A stretch of 64,000 nt of DNA from Nymphaea colorata (lineage: Eukaryota; Streptophyta; Magnoliopsida; Nymphaeales; Nymphaeaceae). The position numbers and the translations under genes are program-made. Shown one piece after another: positions 11,938 to 23,744 of the stretch. Location: assembly GCF_008831285.2 (NCBI RefSeq), contig NC_045144.1:13195858-13259857 (forward strand), in the 5' to 3' direction. Within the stretch, counting starts at the first letter, position 1, and every line of letters begins with the position of its first letter. The notes beneath the pieces are model-generated. The model was not told the origin of the DNA, ran no database searches, and worked only from the letters and a program-made list of their open reading frames with translations.

Positions 11938-12342
11938 GCTTTTACACCTTAAATCAGGATGAGTTTACATCTCCAAGCATTGCATATTTGATGAACACAG
12001 CTTTCCATGCAAGAGTGTGGTAGACACAAAGGTTGAAAATGTTAGAACTCAGTATGATGCTTGGTTCCCTGAAAATGAAGAAACAAAGAAATACTTGGGC
12101 GCCAAGACACAAGAACAAGAACCTATGTCTGTTTTGTCAGAAAGTGAAATAGCCAAGATGCATGGAATGGAGGAAGTGGTTGGTGATGAACATAACCACA
12201 ATACTTCAAGCTCTCACATCAGAAGTTTGAACATTAATGAGCAGGAGAACAACAACTCACAGGAGACAAACACATTTGCAAATGAGCAAAACCTGAAGTA
12301 GGCATAACACCAACTCTCATACAGTAGATTGAGACACGTTCG
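11938..12342 (+). pseudogene. Copia integrase C-terminus and linker relic
   Basis: The translation LLHLKSG-stop-VYISKHCIFDE from 11938 matches the end of copia integrases, where a block of the form CLHP-SGRVYISRHV-FDE is standard. The frame 12017-12301 then holds the variable Ser/Asn/Glu-rich linker that precedes RT. The copy has no gag, protease or integrase core: it begins exactly where the gypsy integrase ends. Confidence 0.75.
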
Positions 12343-13345
12343 ATGCATGGAATAGTTAAGCCCAACCCACTATACCTACTGTCATGTACATTACTTCCTA
12401 AAGAACCTGATTCTATGAAAGAAGCCTTATCACATAGAGGTTGGGCAGCTGCCATGAAGGAGGAGATTGATGCTCTTAAAACCACTGAAACGTGGGACTT
12501 GGTTCCTAGAAAACATGCAAAACACATCATTGGATGCAAGTGGGTTTTCAAAGCCAAAGTTAAAATGGATGGAAGCATGGACATGTTGAAGGCGAGGCTT
12601 CTGGCAAAGGGCTACAACCAAATACCAGGAGTGGACTTCATTGAAACATTTTCACCCTTTATTAAGCCAACAACAATCAGAATTATATTTACTGTTGCCT
12701 TGTTAAGAAAATGGAGGATACATCAAATGGACATCAAGAATGTTTTCCTCCATGGTGAACTAGATGAACCTGTCTTCATGGATCAGCCACCAAGATTTAG
12801 AGACCCAAATAAGCCTAACTACGTTTGTAGACTAAGTAAGGCTTTATATGGGTTGCGTCAATCTGCAAGAATGTGGTTTGACAAATTCAGCAACTTTCTG
12901 ACAAATTATGGATTTTTCTACAGTCCAGTAGACTCATCGCTGTTCATTTACAAAGGTGAGCATGGAACCATATGGCTGCTTTTATACGTTCATGATATTC
13001 TAATTACTGGTGATAGACAAGATATAATCACAAGTTTTATTGCAGATATCAGTTCAGCTTTTGCTATGAAAGATCTAGGAGATGTCCATCACTTCCTAGG
13101 CATACAAGTACAACAAGAAGAAGATGTCATATTCTTAAATCAAACAAGATATGCAAAGGAAATTCTTCAACATGCAAACTTGAGTGATTGTAAGCCTAGC
13201 AGCACACCTATGGCAGAAACTCCTCATTGCAATCAGTCGAGCCCATGTTTCCAAGTCGCCACATTTTTTTGAAGCATAGTAGGTTATCTGCAATATCTTA
13301 CCTTCACTCGTCTAGACTTGGCATACAGTGTCAATTTTGTGTCAC
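12343..13345 (+). pseudogene. Copia reverse transcriptase (Ale/Retrofit-like)
   Basis: A 309-codon open frame (12343-13272) carries the copia RVT_2 domain. In order it shows WAAAMKEEIDALKTTETWDLVP, IGCKWVFKAKV, ARLLAKGYNQ, HQMDIKNVFLHGELDE, LSKALYGLRQSARMWF and LLYVHDILITGD. The catalytic YVDD has become YVHD: the codon at 12991-12993 is CAT, so one catalytic Asp is lost although the frame is otherwise open. DLGDVHHFLGIQV and SSTPMAE follow. The frame then shifts near 13260 and resumes as VGYLQYLTFTRLDLAYSVNFVSQYM. Confidence 0.88.
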
Positions 13346-13348
13346 AAT

Positions 13349-13395
13349 ATATGCAATCACCATCTCAATAGTATATGCAATCACCATCTCAATTC
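13349..13395 (+). repeat. 24-bp tandem duplication in the copia RT/RNase H linker
   Basis: The sequence atatgcaatcaccatctcaa occurs at 13349 and again at 13373 with a 24-base period. It duplicates the peptide YMQSPSQ and leaves an in-frame TAG between the copies. The flanks match the undisturbed family linker (…FVSQ-MQSP-FHFQLVK-I-RYVK). Confidence 0.85.
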
Positions 13396-13977
13396 CATTT
13401 TCAATTAGTTAAGAAAATTCCCAGGTATGTGAAGGCTACTATAGAACATGGACTCTGGATATAACCAACTGATTGCATGCTTCTTCAAGGGTAATCTGAC
13501 GCTGATTGGGCTGGGTGTCCAATCACCCGACCTTCAACAACTGGATATGGCATTTATCTTGGGCCAAACTGCATCTCAATGTCTGCTAAGAAACAGCCGA
13601 TAGTAGCACGTTCAAACTCAGAAGCAGAGTACCGTGCATTAGCCTCGACAGTAGCAGAGATGACTTGGATCACTTATATATTGCACGATATTGGGGTTAG
13701 TCTATCCAAGACACCAATATTGTACTGTGATAATATGTCTGCGTTACACATGACCATTAACCCAGTAATGCACAGCAGGTCCAAACACATTGAATTAGAC
13801 TACCATTATATCAGAGAAAGAGTTGCATCCAAGCTCCTTGAAACCATATATATCCCTTCAGCAGAACAGGTGGCAGATATCTTCACAAAACCATTGGGAC
13901 GAACTCGATTTCTTTATTTAAGGAACAAACTTGGACTAAAGCTACAACACCTAGTCCAGTTTGAGGGAGGATATTAA
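13395..13977 (+). pseudogene. Copia RNase H relic
   Basis: After FHFQLVKKIPRYVKATIEHGLWI come stops, then DADWAGCPITRPSTTGYGIYLG. The open frame 13579-13977 reads SAKKQPIVARSNSEAEYRAL, CDNMSALHMTINPVMHSRSKHIELDYHYIRE and ADIFTKPLGRTRFLYLRNKLG. This is the complete C-terminal part of an Ale-like copia RNase H, with the acidic residues of DADW, SEAEYR and CDN in place. It ends just before a polypurine tract. Confidence 0.85.
13963..13971 (+). other. Copia polypurine tract
   Basis: The purine run gagggagga follows the RNase H C-terminus and overlaps its stop region, as usual for Ale-like copia elements. It primes plus-strand synthesis and marks the start of the 3' LTR at about 13972. Confidence 0.65.
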
Positions 13978-14297
13978 CTCAGCTGAAATACACTCCAAAG
14001 AAAATCAGTATACATTAGATGTATTATGAAATATTTCTGATATCAGGCCTTGCATGAATGATTAGAAGTGGCTAGGCTTGCTGGAACTCGTGGTGGAGCA
14101 GAGCAATGCTGGAATTCATGGTGGAGCAAAGCAACAACTATTTGTTACAACAAAAAATATCTTTTTAAGAATATTCTTTTGTTTTTAGTCTACAAAGCAC
14201 AGTTGCGCTCATTATAAAGTAGTGCAACAGAAAAGCACAAATAGAAAAATAGAAGTTCTCTCTTTCCTTTAGAGTTATACAATCTCGTTAATTAGCA
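13972..14297 (+). repeat. Probable 3' LTR of the copia relic
   Basis: It starts directly after the polypurine tract with tattaactcag, not a clean TG. It contains a TATA-like cattataaagtag at about 14210 and a pyrimidine-rich leader (ttctctctttccttt), and may end at attagca near 14297. About 326 bp fits the short LTRs of Ale elements. No 5' LTR survives for comparison, so both edges are inferred. Confidence 0.45.
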
Positions 14298-15778
14298 GGA
14301 AGATCTTAAGGTCAACATGGAAAATGCACTGCTGAGATATATGGGGGAAGCCAGATGAAAAGTTTTTGCTTCTATAGGAGAAAGGTGTAATATTCAACTG
14401 ATCGAGGGTCATGGCACCTTGTGTTGGCGTAACAACAACCCTCCAATCACATCCAAAAGCCATATTTGGGAGAGGATTCGAAAAAAGAGTACAACTATTA
14501 ATTGGAGAAAGAAAATCTAGTTGTCTGGCTCCCTTCCTAGGGCTTGTTGGGTAGTCTATATAGGTAGCTTTGGGGTGTCATGGCCCAAGTTTTTTGACAC
14601 CAATTTTTTTTTTATAGATAATAACAGAAGAAACATTGAGTCTTATTCGGAACAAGCTTGAGCAATGACCAAAACAGAAAACAAATCAAATGCCAACAAA
14701 AGAGGCACCCTTTTTTACTCCACATAGAACACTTAGACTCAAACAACTAAAGTATCCACAAAGTCCAAACTCGACGTAGTTTCCAGATTGCCAATGTCGG
14801 TCCATCACAAAGACTGAGGATGTCACTCTTGTAGCCACGATCTCTCAAGAACTACCTATAGGGATCGAAAGAAGAGTCAGATTTCTTTTGAGTATGGAAA
14901 CATCCAGTCATTCATGGAACATGGTCTGACAAAATAAGTTTAGAATTATGTTAAACAATACATATGGGGACTTTATGGTCGACGTCCGTAAGTCATCAAT
15001 CCATAATGCACCTTAGGGTTAGATCTTATCATTATGAATGAGGTGTACCTAACATCCATATGTTTGTAGAAATACAACCGTGGTCCATTAACAATGATCA
15101 TGGTCATCGTGACGAACCAACAACAAAAAACCCTATGGGCACAACTCACATGTAGCACAAATTATATCTTCACCATGCGATCCAAACTGAACAAGGGTAA
15201 CTTGAAGTGAAGCCTCCTGAGATATCCCAGATTGCCGCTGTAGCAGTAGGGTCCAACCACCGGTGTTACCTGAAGTGGTAGACCGGCCCCTCTAGGCACT
15301 CGGGTTGAGGGATCAGGAGACGCCCTACTCTCCAACCAAAAGCATAACAAAATCCCGAGCCCTTGTGCCGCCCAATACCCTGTGGGTCATCAAGTGCTGA
15401 CGGAGGAGTGTGCAACTAAAGTAACCTCGTGCGCATCACCATCTCCCTAGACAAAACCAACTACTAGACCAAAGTTCATGCTCGCACTCGCATGTACCAT
15501 TGTATAAAACATAGTCCATGCCTTGTTCTAAGCATTCAAATGTGAGGGTTATCCTTACTAGACATAGTTTATAAACTCTCCCGAAAGCCAACTTTAGGCC
15601 CCAATCCCAAAACAAAACGAGTCTAGCCAATTTAAATTCCCAAGAATTAGGGACAACCACTATAACATACACATCAGGTATACACTACCAAACTTTGTTT
15701 ATTTACTGTCCTTTATCAATTCATATATATGTGTATCCACTGGTATGGAATACACCTCATACATTCATATATCTCCTT

Positions 15779-15781
<3 letters not shown>
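14298..15781. other. Non-coding, no gene recognised
   Basis: The short open frames have no resemblance that I recognise. The sequence is of mixed composition and could be old LTR material, but I could pair no repeats here. Confidence 0.5.

Positions 15782-15832
<51 letters not shown>
15782..15832. repeat. (TA)n microsatellite
   Basis: About 25 uninterrupted TA units. Confidence 0.95.
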
Positions 15833-15835
<3 letters not shown>

Positions 15836-18255
15836 TGAACCACCCTACGGCTTTATACTAACGATTCAGGCTATCGTCCCCTCACAATTTGTTCATATTT
15901 GAGGGCACAACCAACTTAATTTAAGTACATGAGATAGCAACGTTTGAGTTACCTCAGCTCTTTGTTAAAGAACTGTAGCGTTTATATACAATTGTTTATT
16001 ACATCTCTAGCTATTTTTTTTGTTTCCTCCCCTACAGCAATTTCTTTGTTCTCAGTAGTTGCTCTCAACATTTTACCTTCGTATTCATGTTTATCACTTT
16101 TAGTAGGAAGAACCACATGTCCAAGTTAGCTACACCGATCTCTGAAACCACATCTTTTACAGTTTTTCTCCATTCAGCCCCACACTGCACACACCCTACA
16201 ATAATACCTTAACTCTTATGGAGATTGGCGGTTTCAGCCAACAGTTTCAACCAGATATTTTAGAAGTTTAATTGTCGACTTCTACCAGTTTCCATTTGGT
16301 GTATTCTCATTTCCTGTCCTGAAAATTTCTGTAAATTTTTTATCCTGATTCTATTTCTGGTTCCCCTGTTCTTGTTAGTTTTGCTTATTGAATGAATTTT
16401 CTGTATTAGGTGAAACAACAATTCCTTTGATGACATTCCTAGGCTAACCTTACTCAAAAAGGTGATTCTATCTCTTTAGATTCATCCCATTGATCTCTTC
16501 TGGTTAATTCGTAGATAACATGAGAATCTTACTGTTCTTTAATCAAATCTGAAGGTTTACTAAATAATTTTTATTTCCAACCTTTCTAGGCATGTGCGGC
16601 TACTCACTGTTGCTCAGCATGTCATCAAGGGACGAATGAGTATTTCAGAATTTCCTCACCCAAATCAGATTGAGTTCTGTTATGTGTTATTATATAAACA
16701 TACCAATGTATAAGAGCTGCGTGCTTCTATTACGATTAAATATTCCCCTACATATCTAGTATTACTAACTTCAACTGAGTGACAATCATAGAGTACGAAG
16801 CAGTCCCCTGCTAAGTAGGCCTTGTATCAATCGTGCTATGTTTTGCATAGGTCTAGTTAATGTTGATGCAAGACTCTCTCTTTTTCTTTCTTGTGTTTTG
16901 TTATGATTTAAACACTAACATAATGCATGAGATCCTTAGAAGGATATGACAGAAACATAATAGCTAAGAGACATGGTTGATATATCCTACTCCTACTGAT
17001 TTTTGGTGATATACATCTACAGTTTCCTATCATCACCAGACCCATTCACGAAGGAACTTACCACCCATATCATTTCAACATGCAAGCACATTTGTATTCA
17101 GTCCAGCTACTGCAACATATATCCCGCAAATTGAATTCACAGCTACATATAAGTATGTATAAGTATACACTGAACATCTATATGTGTACCTTATATATAG
17201 ATGCATACATATTTATATATATATACAGATCTTCATAAGAACAGGGGTTTTCCCTGTTCAACTTACAACTAAGTGCCACCAGCTACAGAAAATATCAAAA
17301 TATGCACATCTGAAATTTAGATATCATCACGTCACATCACCCATACATTCACCATCTATCGTAAGACTGATCATGCAAAATACTTCCTTAATAAATCTGA
17401 TTGTATTCTAAATTTCAGAAACAACTCCATAATCGTGATCATCCTTTCATTTTAATGTAATGCATACTAACTATTTCAGTCCAACAGCCTACTTATTACT
17501 CTAGGCCTGTTCGGATACACATTACATATTTACTTATATTCATCTATATTTCATAAGCATAACATACATGAACTACATGCTGATGTCTGAATATCCCCAT
17601 ACCTTATTGCTTCATGCTGCAGTCAATTCAGTCCACCAAGAGGGCTGTCGTTCCAAGGTAGTCTAAAATGATTTCTTTGCAAAACATGCATTCACATGTG
17701 TAATTTCAGCCCCACCAAGTAGAATTATCCTTGCTTATTATATATATACCTACCTATACAGATTATTTATAAAGAAACTATATAACACTTACCAGGGTCT
17801 CTCTAACTGTACAGCCCCTGATTTTTGACTATCAGCACCCTAACTCCATAGCTTTCTTGATCCTCCAAGCCACGGATGATAGTCATGTGGACCAGTTCCT
17901 CTTTGATCTTGATCTTCAACCCAAGATGCAGGAAAAACAAGGGTTAGCTTTCACTTTTCCCCAATTTCTAGTTGCTGAAACCCTAACCTCTATGGCTGCA
18001 GCAAATAGGAACCTAGAATGCTGCAGCATAGGGTTAAATAGACCCTCTTCAAGGCCTCCAAAACTGCCATATGAATTTTGTAGTCTCTCTCAAGGGAGAA
18101 ATAACCTTTCAATTTTTTACTATTTCTTTTAATATTTCAGTTACTTCTTCCAGCCAGTTATATGTTTAGTAACCCCTTTCCTTCCTTTCCATAACTGCCC
18201 CTCTATTATGTAGTTGATAGTTTCAACTATTTTTGTGAGTCATTTAAATCTACCA
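15833..18255. other. Non-coding; possible antisense LTR material near 17.75-18.13 kb
   Basis: No protein similarity was seen. Read on the minus strand, 17750-18130 has the look of an LTR or leader of a retroelement (a tatttaaccc box and a G-rich, gene-free leader). I could not find a partner copy, so this is a guess. The open frame at 17857-18132 is on the other strand and not recognised. Confidence 0.35.
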
Positions 18256-19262
18256 TTTATAACCTGTACCTATATTTATGTTTTCACAATAATTAAAGAA
18301 AAAGAAAAATTCGTGGGAGTTACATGGGAGGCCACCCACGGAAGTTGGGGCACAACGTTTTGGCCTAAACTTGGCATCGATCTATTTTATATGCAAAAGA
18401 CATGTAGACATTCAAGACCATGTGTTGTCTACTTGCTCCTTCACTGCTAATATTTGGGCTTTTGTGGCTGCATGATTTGGCATTGGTCGGAAGCCAGTTA
18501 GGGACATTTGCGCTAAGATTGTGTGGTGGTTTAACAAAAGACTGCTATGCAAAGAGATGAAGAAATATTGGGGGGTTTTTAATCTTGTCGTTTGGAGAAT
18601 ATGGTGTTTTAGAAACAAGGTTAAACACCAGAATGTGTGCAGGAAAACAAGAGAGGCAAAAGAGAAGGTTTGGAATGCCTGTGTTGAAGTGATATTAAAG
18701 CAAGATTACATGTGGAGTGAGCGATTCGATTGTGGAAAAGAACTAGTATTTTTAGTTTTTCACCCTTTTTTGGCTTACTAAGAATTTTTTGGGTTGGGTC
18801 ATAAAATTGACCTTCATGAAGGAAGGAGCAAGGAAGATTCTATGCAGGGCTTCTTTGGAAAGATAGTTCGATGAAAGGAGTAAACTCTTGGTGGATAATA
18901 ATAGGGGGGGCAGTTTTGGATACTGCTTATTTGAATTGGATATTTCCTCTAATAGTTTAGGATAATTCTTGTATATTCTTGAAATCTAATAGTGTAGCAT
19001 GGAAGTCTTCGTTGCAGAAATTTTGCAATGGGCCATAATCTGCCTGCTCGCATCAGGGTTGTCTTTGGTTTTTCTAGGTAGATTAAAAATAACATTGTGT
19101 GTAATGATTTCATTTCTATAGAAGTGGTATCCTTGCTCTCTAAACAAGAGAGGTGGTGAACTGAGTGTCTGAGCTGCTCATTTGTTATTTTTATTAGTCG
19201 TTCATTCTTTCAGCTTTAATGGAGTAGGGGTGATCCTCCGACCCGTTTTTGCTTAAAAAAAA
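18256..19262 (+). mobile_element. LINE 3' fragment (copy A)
   Basis: The translation near 18410-18480, DHVLSTCSFTANIWAFVAA, matches the zinc-binding region at the end of plant LINE ORF2. The frame 18521-18781 (VVWRIWCFRNKVKHQNVC) matches the usual C-terminal tail. From about 18903 to 19262 comes the untranslated 3' end, closing with gcttaaaaaaaata. The same 3' end recurs at 26728-27028. The 5' part of the LINE is missing. Confidence 0.7.
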
Positions 19263-19339
19263 TAACTCTCTGGCTATAAATGTAGCCAGCTGATTTCAGT
19301 TACACACACACACACACATGCATGCACACACACTCTTTG

Positions 19340-19806
19340 CTTACCTCCATGGGCAAAGGAGGAGCACCATTCTACTATTAATCAAGTCAAATAGAGGCTA
19401 CAACGAAGCAATACAATAAAATCCCTCAAGACCCAAACGAGCAATGCCCTAGAGGGAATGGCAAGAAAGAGGGAACTGAAGAGACTAAGATAATACCTTT
19501 TTCTCTTTCAAAAAGGAAGAATATAAGCAAATACCTCTAGAAATAGCCTCTAATTCAAAGATGGAGCCTTTGTCGTAAATGGCGAGCCAAAATGCTTCTT
19601 TTCGCTTTTCTTTCTCAAATTTTTCCCAAGAAATAAACCCCTAGACCCTAATTTGTAAAAGGAAGAGTGCCCTTTATGGTTCCCTTATTTTTTCATAACT
19701 CACATCATTAAGTGGAAAATATTTCTCTTATGTGGGGTTCAAGGTACACGTAACAAATCTCTTCCTTAACTTATACACCATCATAGCTTTGACAAAATAG
19801 TTAACA
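19340..19806 (-). repeat. Copia 3' LTR, antisense (copy A)
   Basis: On the minus strand, a polypurine-like gaaggtggagtc is followed by tgttaacta at about 19806, the expected PPT/LTR start next to the copia pol relic at 19807-20612. The LTR continues down to the ctttgcccatggagg segment at about 19350. Compared with copy B (27115-27770) it lacks about 230 bases at its distal end but keeps the PPT and LTR start that copy B has lost. Confidence 0.6.
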
Positions 19807-20218
19807 GACTCCACCTTCACCAACATAGCCTGAAAAAGGCTCATCTCAAAAAGTAAAAACACCAATCAAATTCAGTCATTGCTTGAACTTAGCAATTAGA
19901 ACTGCTTGGTTAAAACATATGCAGGATTTTCAATGGTACCAATTTTCTTCACAATAAGTTTATCCAGTGCAATAATATCTTCAAATAAAATCGTACTTGA
20001 CATCAATATGTTTTGTCATCTCATGATACATCTAATCTTTGGTCAAGTGAACGACACTTTGACTATCGTAATAAATAATCAACTTTTCTTGACTTGTACA
20101 AAGTTATGATAACATGCCCCTCAACTACTGCTTACGAGATTGCTTCAAGTCATATAATGATTTCTTTAGAAAACACGCATGATTATCTTTTCCTTCAACA
20201 ACAAAATCTTCAAATTGA

Positions 20219-20295
<77 letters not shown>

Positions 20296-20612
20296 TTTTA
20301 ATAATTTACCAAATAAAAATTTATTTTAACATCAAGCTATTCTAATTTCATATCATACATGGCAACTAAAGCAAGTATAGAACTATGCTTATCAACAAGA
20401 GAAAAAAATATCACTAAAATTAGTTTCTTCTACCTAGTTGCAGCCTTTTGCAACTAACCATGCTTTGTCCTTTGCATCTACTAACTGTGAGGTACCTTCC
20501 TTTTTCTTAAAGACACACTTGCAAAAAATTATCATCTTGTCCTTAAGTAATTTACAAGATTTCATGTTTGATTTCTATGCAGAGATTCAATTTCTTCATG
20601 CATCACAACTAG
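19807..20612 (-). pseudogene. Copia RT/RNase H relic, antisense (copy A)
   Basis: Minus-strand fragments from high to low coordinate are as follows. MHEEIESLH is at about 20590. CVFKKKEGTSQLVDAKDKAW and LVAKG are at about 20450-20525. FVVEGKDNHACFLKKSLYDL is at about 20125-20210. Then LCTSQEKLIIY, DSQSVIHLTK and the RNase H tail KKIGTIENPAYVLTKQF lie at 19900-20100. The middle of RT is missing and several frames are used, so it is long dead. A (TA)n array interrupts it. Confidence 0.7.
20222..20293. repeat. (TA)n microsatellite
   Basis: About 36 TA units inside the antisense copia relic, between the 5' part of RT and the SLYDL block. Confidence 0.95.
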
Positions 20613-20735
20613 GGCTGAACACAAGCCGAGTCAAGTCCGAGCTCACCCAGCTCGAACTCAGCTTGGCTCTTATTTTGCTTAGTTCGAGCTCGAGCCGAGC
20701 TTCATAAAGCTCGCCTGAAATCGAATCGGTTGACA
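20613..20735. repeat. GAGCTCGAGC-rich dispersed repeat fragment
   Basis: The start agggctgaacacaagccgag, followed by repeated gagctcgagc-type phrases, looks like the end of a plant interspersed repeat that begins GGGCTGAGCACGAGCC. It abuts the copia relic. I found no second terminus. Confidence 0.4.
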
Positions 20736-21059
20736 ATAATGGAACTTGAGCTCAACTCATCGAGATTGCTTACCTTCAGAAGAGGCCTCGCTTCTTTCTT
20801 CCTTGCTACAAAAGGAGATGGTAGAGATGGCTGCAGGGGCGAGATGATGAGAGCCAAACTTCAAAGGCCTATGCAGAAAAATGAAATGACAAAAACCTTA
20901 AAAAAAATCAGATCAAGGGTTTTGTGCTCAAAGCCCTCAATCGAGCAAGCGATAGATCCCTCGAGTGAGGGTTATGGGCTCAGAGGCTTAGAGCCCTGGC
21001 TCAGGTCAAGCAGAGAACCCAAGCTCATGTGAGTAAGGTACTTGGTTTTGACCAGAGAA

Positions 21060-21180
21060 ACCTCACTTAAGGATTTCGAGTAGAGAACCGGGGAACCCTC
21101 GCTCAAGCGAGGATTTTGAGTAGAGAACCAGCGAACCTCACTCGAGCGAGCTAGGGGACCATCAAAACCCTCGCTCAAGC
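21060..21180 (+). repeat. Short tandem repeat, period about 44
   Basis: The phrases gagtagagaaccggggaacc and gagtagagaaccagcgaacc, each followed by tcgctcaagcgagg or tcactcgagcgag, recur about 44 bases apart with partial flanking copies. The region 20900-21180 is full of ctcgag/ctcaag palindromes. Confidence 0.6.
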
Positions 21181-21208
21181 AAAAGGTTTTTGAGAGCTCA
21201 GAACCGTT

Positions 21209-21305
21209 GCTATAGAGGGAGAGAGAGAGAGAGACAAATTAGAAGAGGAAGGAAGAAGAAGGGCTGCAGATGACTTACCATTGGTCATCTGTGTATGTGT
21301 GGCTG

Positions 21306-21351
<46 letters not shown>

Positions 21352-21356
21352 AGGAG
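21209..21356. repeat. (GA)n microsatellites
   Basis: Two GA-rich runs (about 21215-21234 and 21305-21354) separated by a mixed stretch. Charged R/E frames over them are artefacts. Confidence 0.9.
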
Positions 21357-22218
21357 CATGTACTATGCCAAGTGCGACATTTAAACCACTTTTAAGACCC
21401 ACCGTTTGTCCCTCCTTGAACCAAGATGGTGCAGGTGTACGTTTATACTTGACTCAGTTCCATTAGGGTGTAAACCCTTGATTTTCTAGAGTCACATTAC
21501 CGACCAGGCCCAGCCCGTGCTAATCTAAGCACCTCGGTCCCAGCATCCCAAAAATGGGTGTTTCAGACAACCAAACATTTGTAAGGCTTATGCATTTGAA
21601 CTGATCTACGTTTCTAGACATTCAACTATATACTACCTACCATTTTTATCTTTTTTGTTGAAAATTACATGGGATGTGTTTTCTGTGTTTGCACATATAT
21701 AAGTGGTAAAGTACATGTTCCAAAATATGTGTTATTAAATAAATTTTATAAGGAAAGATCGAAGGAAAATCAGAACGTTGGAAACCAAATTGTTGACACA
21801 GCTTTACGTTTCTTCCTCTTCTTCTTCCTTCTCTTAGAAACTTTGTCAATTAGAAAAACCATTTTAAATTGGCCAAGAACAATGACCATATGTGCTGACT
21901 CATTAAGCTTTCCAAGATCTCATTTAGGTGAGCATGGGAAACCTACCACCCAAAGTTAAGTCATCTGCACTTATCTTAAAATACTTGGTCTGTTTTGGAC
22001 TTACACGTTATGTTATAGGTTAAATGAGATCTGGTTTTGATTAGATATCCAAGCCAACCTGTCGTGAAAATTGACGGACCCGAGGTGTGGTGTATTGGAA
22101 AATTCTTTTCGGGTCGGTTACAGATTCGGTTTGCCCTTTTAAACGCACGGTACAACAAATCTCGTACACTGCTCTCTCTCGTCTCTCATTTTCGAAGAGG
22201 AAAAGCAAAAGAGGTTGT
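21357..22218. other. Non-coding, promoter-like at the right end
   Basis: No protein similarity was seen. From about 22150 the sequence becomes ctctctctcgtctctc and runs into the 322-bp tandem duplication, giving a promoter or 5'-leader appearance, but no gene can be tied to it. Confidence 0.4.
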
Positions 22219-22863
22219 ACTTCATCTCCCTTTCTCCTCCTAGCTGGAATTCTTTTCATGGTTTCTCTCAATTTTATGGAAATTTTTGTCTATTCAGTTG
22301 AATGCGGACTGCGATTACGGGCTTCTTTCTTTCTTCTTCGTTTCGCGCTCTCCGATTGGTTAGAGTGTGGACATTACAACATGGCCTCTAATTTATTGTT
22401 TTTCTCGAGTGTTACCGGTGATTAGATTTAGTATGTGTTGGGTGTGCCGACGATGAGTTTTGGCAGTTTAGGCTCTGTGGATGTTATCTTGCTTAACCCT
22501 TGCCAGAGTTTGTTTTCTTTCTTGTTTGATGGATCATTTTACTTCATCTCCCTTTTTCCTCCTAGCTGGAATTCTTTTTAGGGTTTCTCTCGATTTCTGA
22601 GGAATTTTTCACCTATTCAGTTGAATGCGGGCTGTGATTACGGGCTTCTTTCTTTCATCTTCATTTCGTGCTTTCTGATCAGTTGGAGTGTTGGACATTG
22701 CAAGTTGATTTTCCTTTGATTTATTGTTTCTCTTCTCGAACGTTATCGGTGATTAGATTTAGTACATGTTTGGCGTGCAGATGGATTAGTTTGGCGGTTC
22801 AGAGCTGTGGATGTTCTCTTGCTTAAACCCTTGCCAGAGTTTGTTTCCTTTGTTGTTTGATGC
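22219..22863 (+). repeat. 322-bp tandem duplication
   Basis: Copy 1 spans 22219-22540 and copy 2 spans 22541-22863. Shared phrases at the same offsets are acttcatctccct, cctcctagctggaattctttt, cctattcagttgaatgcgg (tctattcag in copy 1), gattacgggcttctttctttc, ggtgattagatttagta, and cttgccagagtttgttt followed by tgtttgatg. I judge identity at roughly 80%. The style (T-rich with scattered G, no long frame) is like a 5' UTR or first intron of a plant gene. Confidence 0.85.
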
Positions 22864-23057
22864 ACCGGGAGAGTTTGAAGAGTTTTTGGGTGGTCCCTTG
22901 TGGGTTTTACGATTGCAGACTTGTAGAACAGAATGGCGATCTGGGCATTGAGGCGCGGAAGCCGCTCCTAGGTTTGTCTACGTCGCTTGAGGGCAAAAGG
23001 AGGAGCAAGAAGAAAGTGCTCGAGAATGAAGGTAGAGGTGCCGTTAAATTTGCTTGA
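22857..23057 (+). CDS. Unrecognised short ORF, possible first exon
   Basis: A 66-codon frame starts at the end of the tandem duplication. Its composition is not low-complexity: it has a Cys/Trp-containing start and a basic stretch (EGKRRSKKKVLENE). Near 23030, gaaggtagagg could be a splice donor. I recognise no family, and no following exon was found before a microsatellite at 23455. It may be a first exon of a lost gene or chance. Confidence 0.25.
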   Translation: MMHRESLKSFWVVPCGFYDCRLVEQNGDLGIEARKPLLGLSTSLEGKRRSKKKVLENEGRGAVKFA

Positions 23058-23557
<500 letters not shown>

Positions 23558-23744
23558 CTAATAGTTTATGTTGGTGGTTATTTTTTTTATTTTGTGTTGT
23601 TTAAAATTACAATATTTAACATAGTTATTTGGGTTATTTTATTTGTGTTTTAGTCTACAATGCATTTGCACATTAGTTTTAGTGAGGGTACACCTTTTGC
23701 AATAGTTTTGAGTGATAAAAAATAAAAAAAAAACCATCTGGCGG

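Noticed and set aside
20094-20345. 83-codon frame with a long Ile-Tyr repeat
   Set aside because: The frame is a translated (TA)n microsatellite joined to antisense copia sequence.
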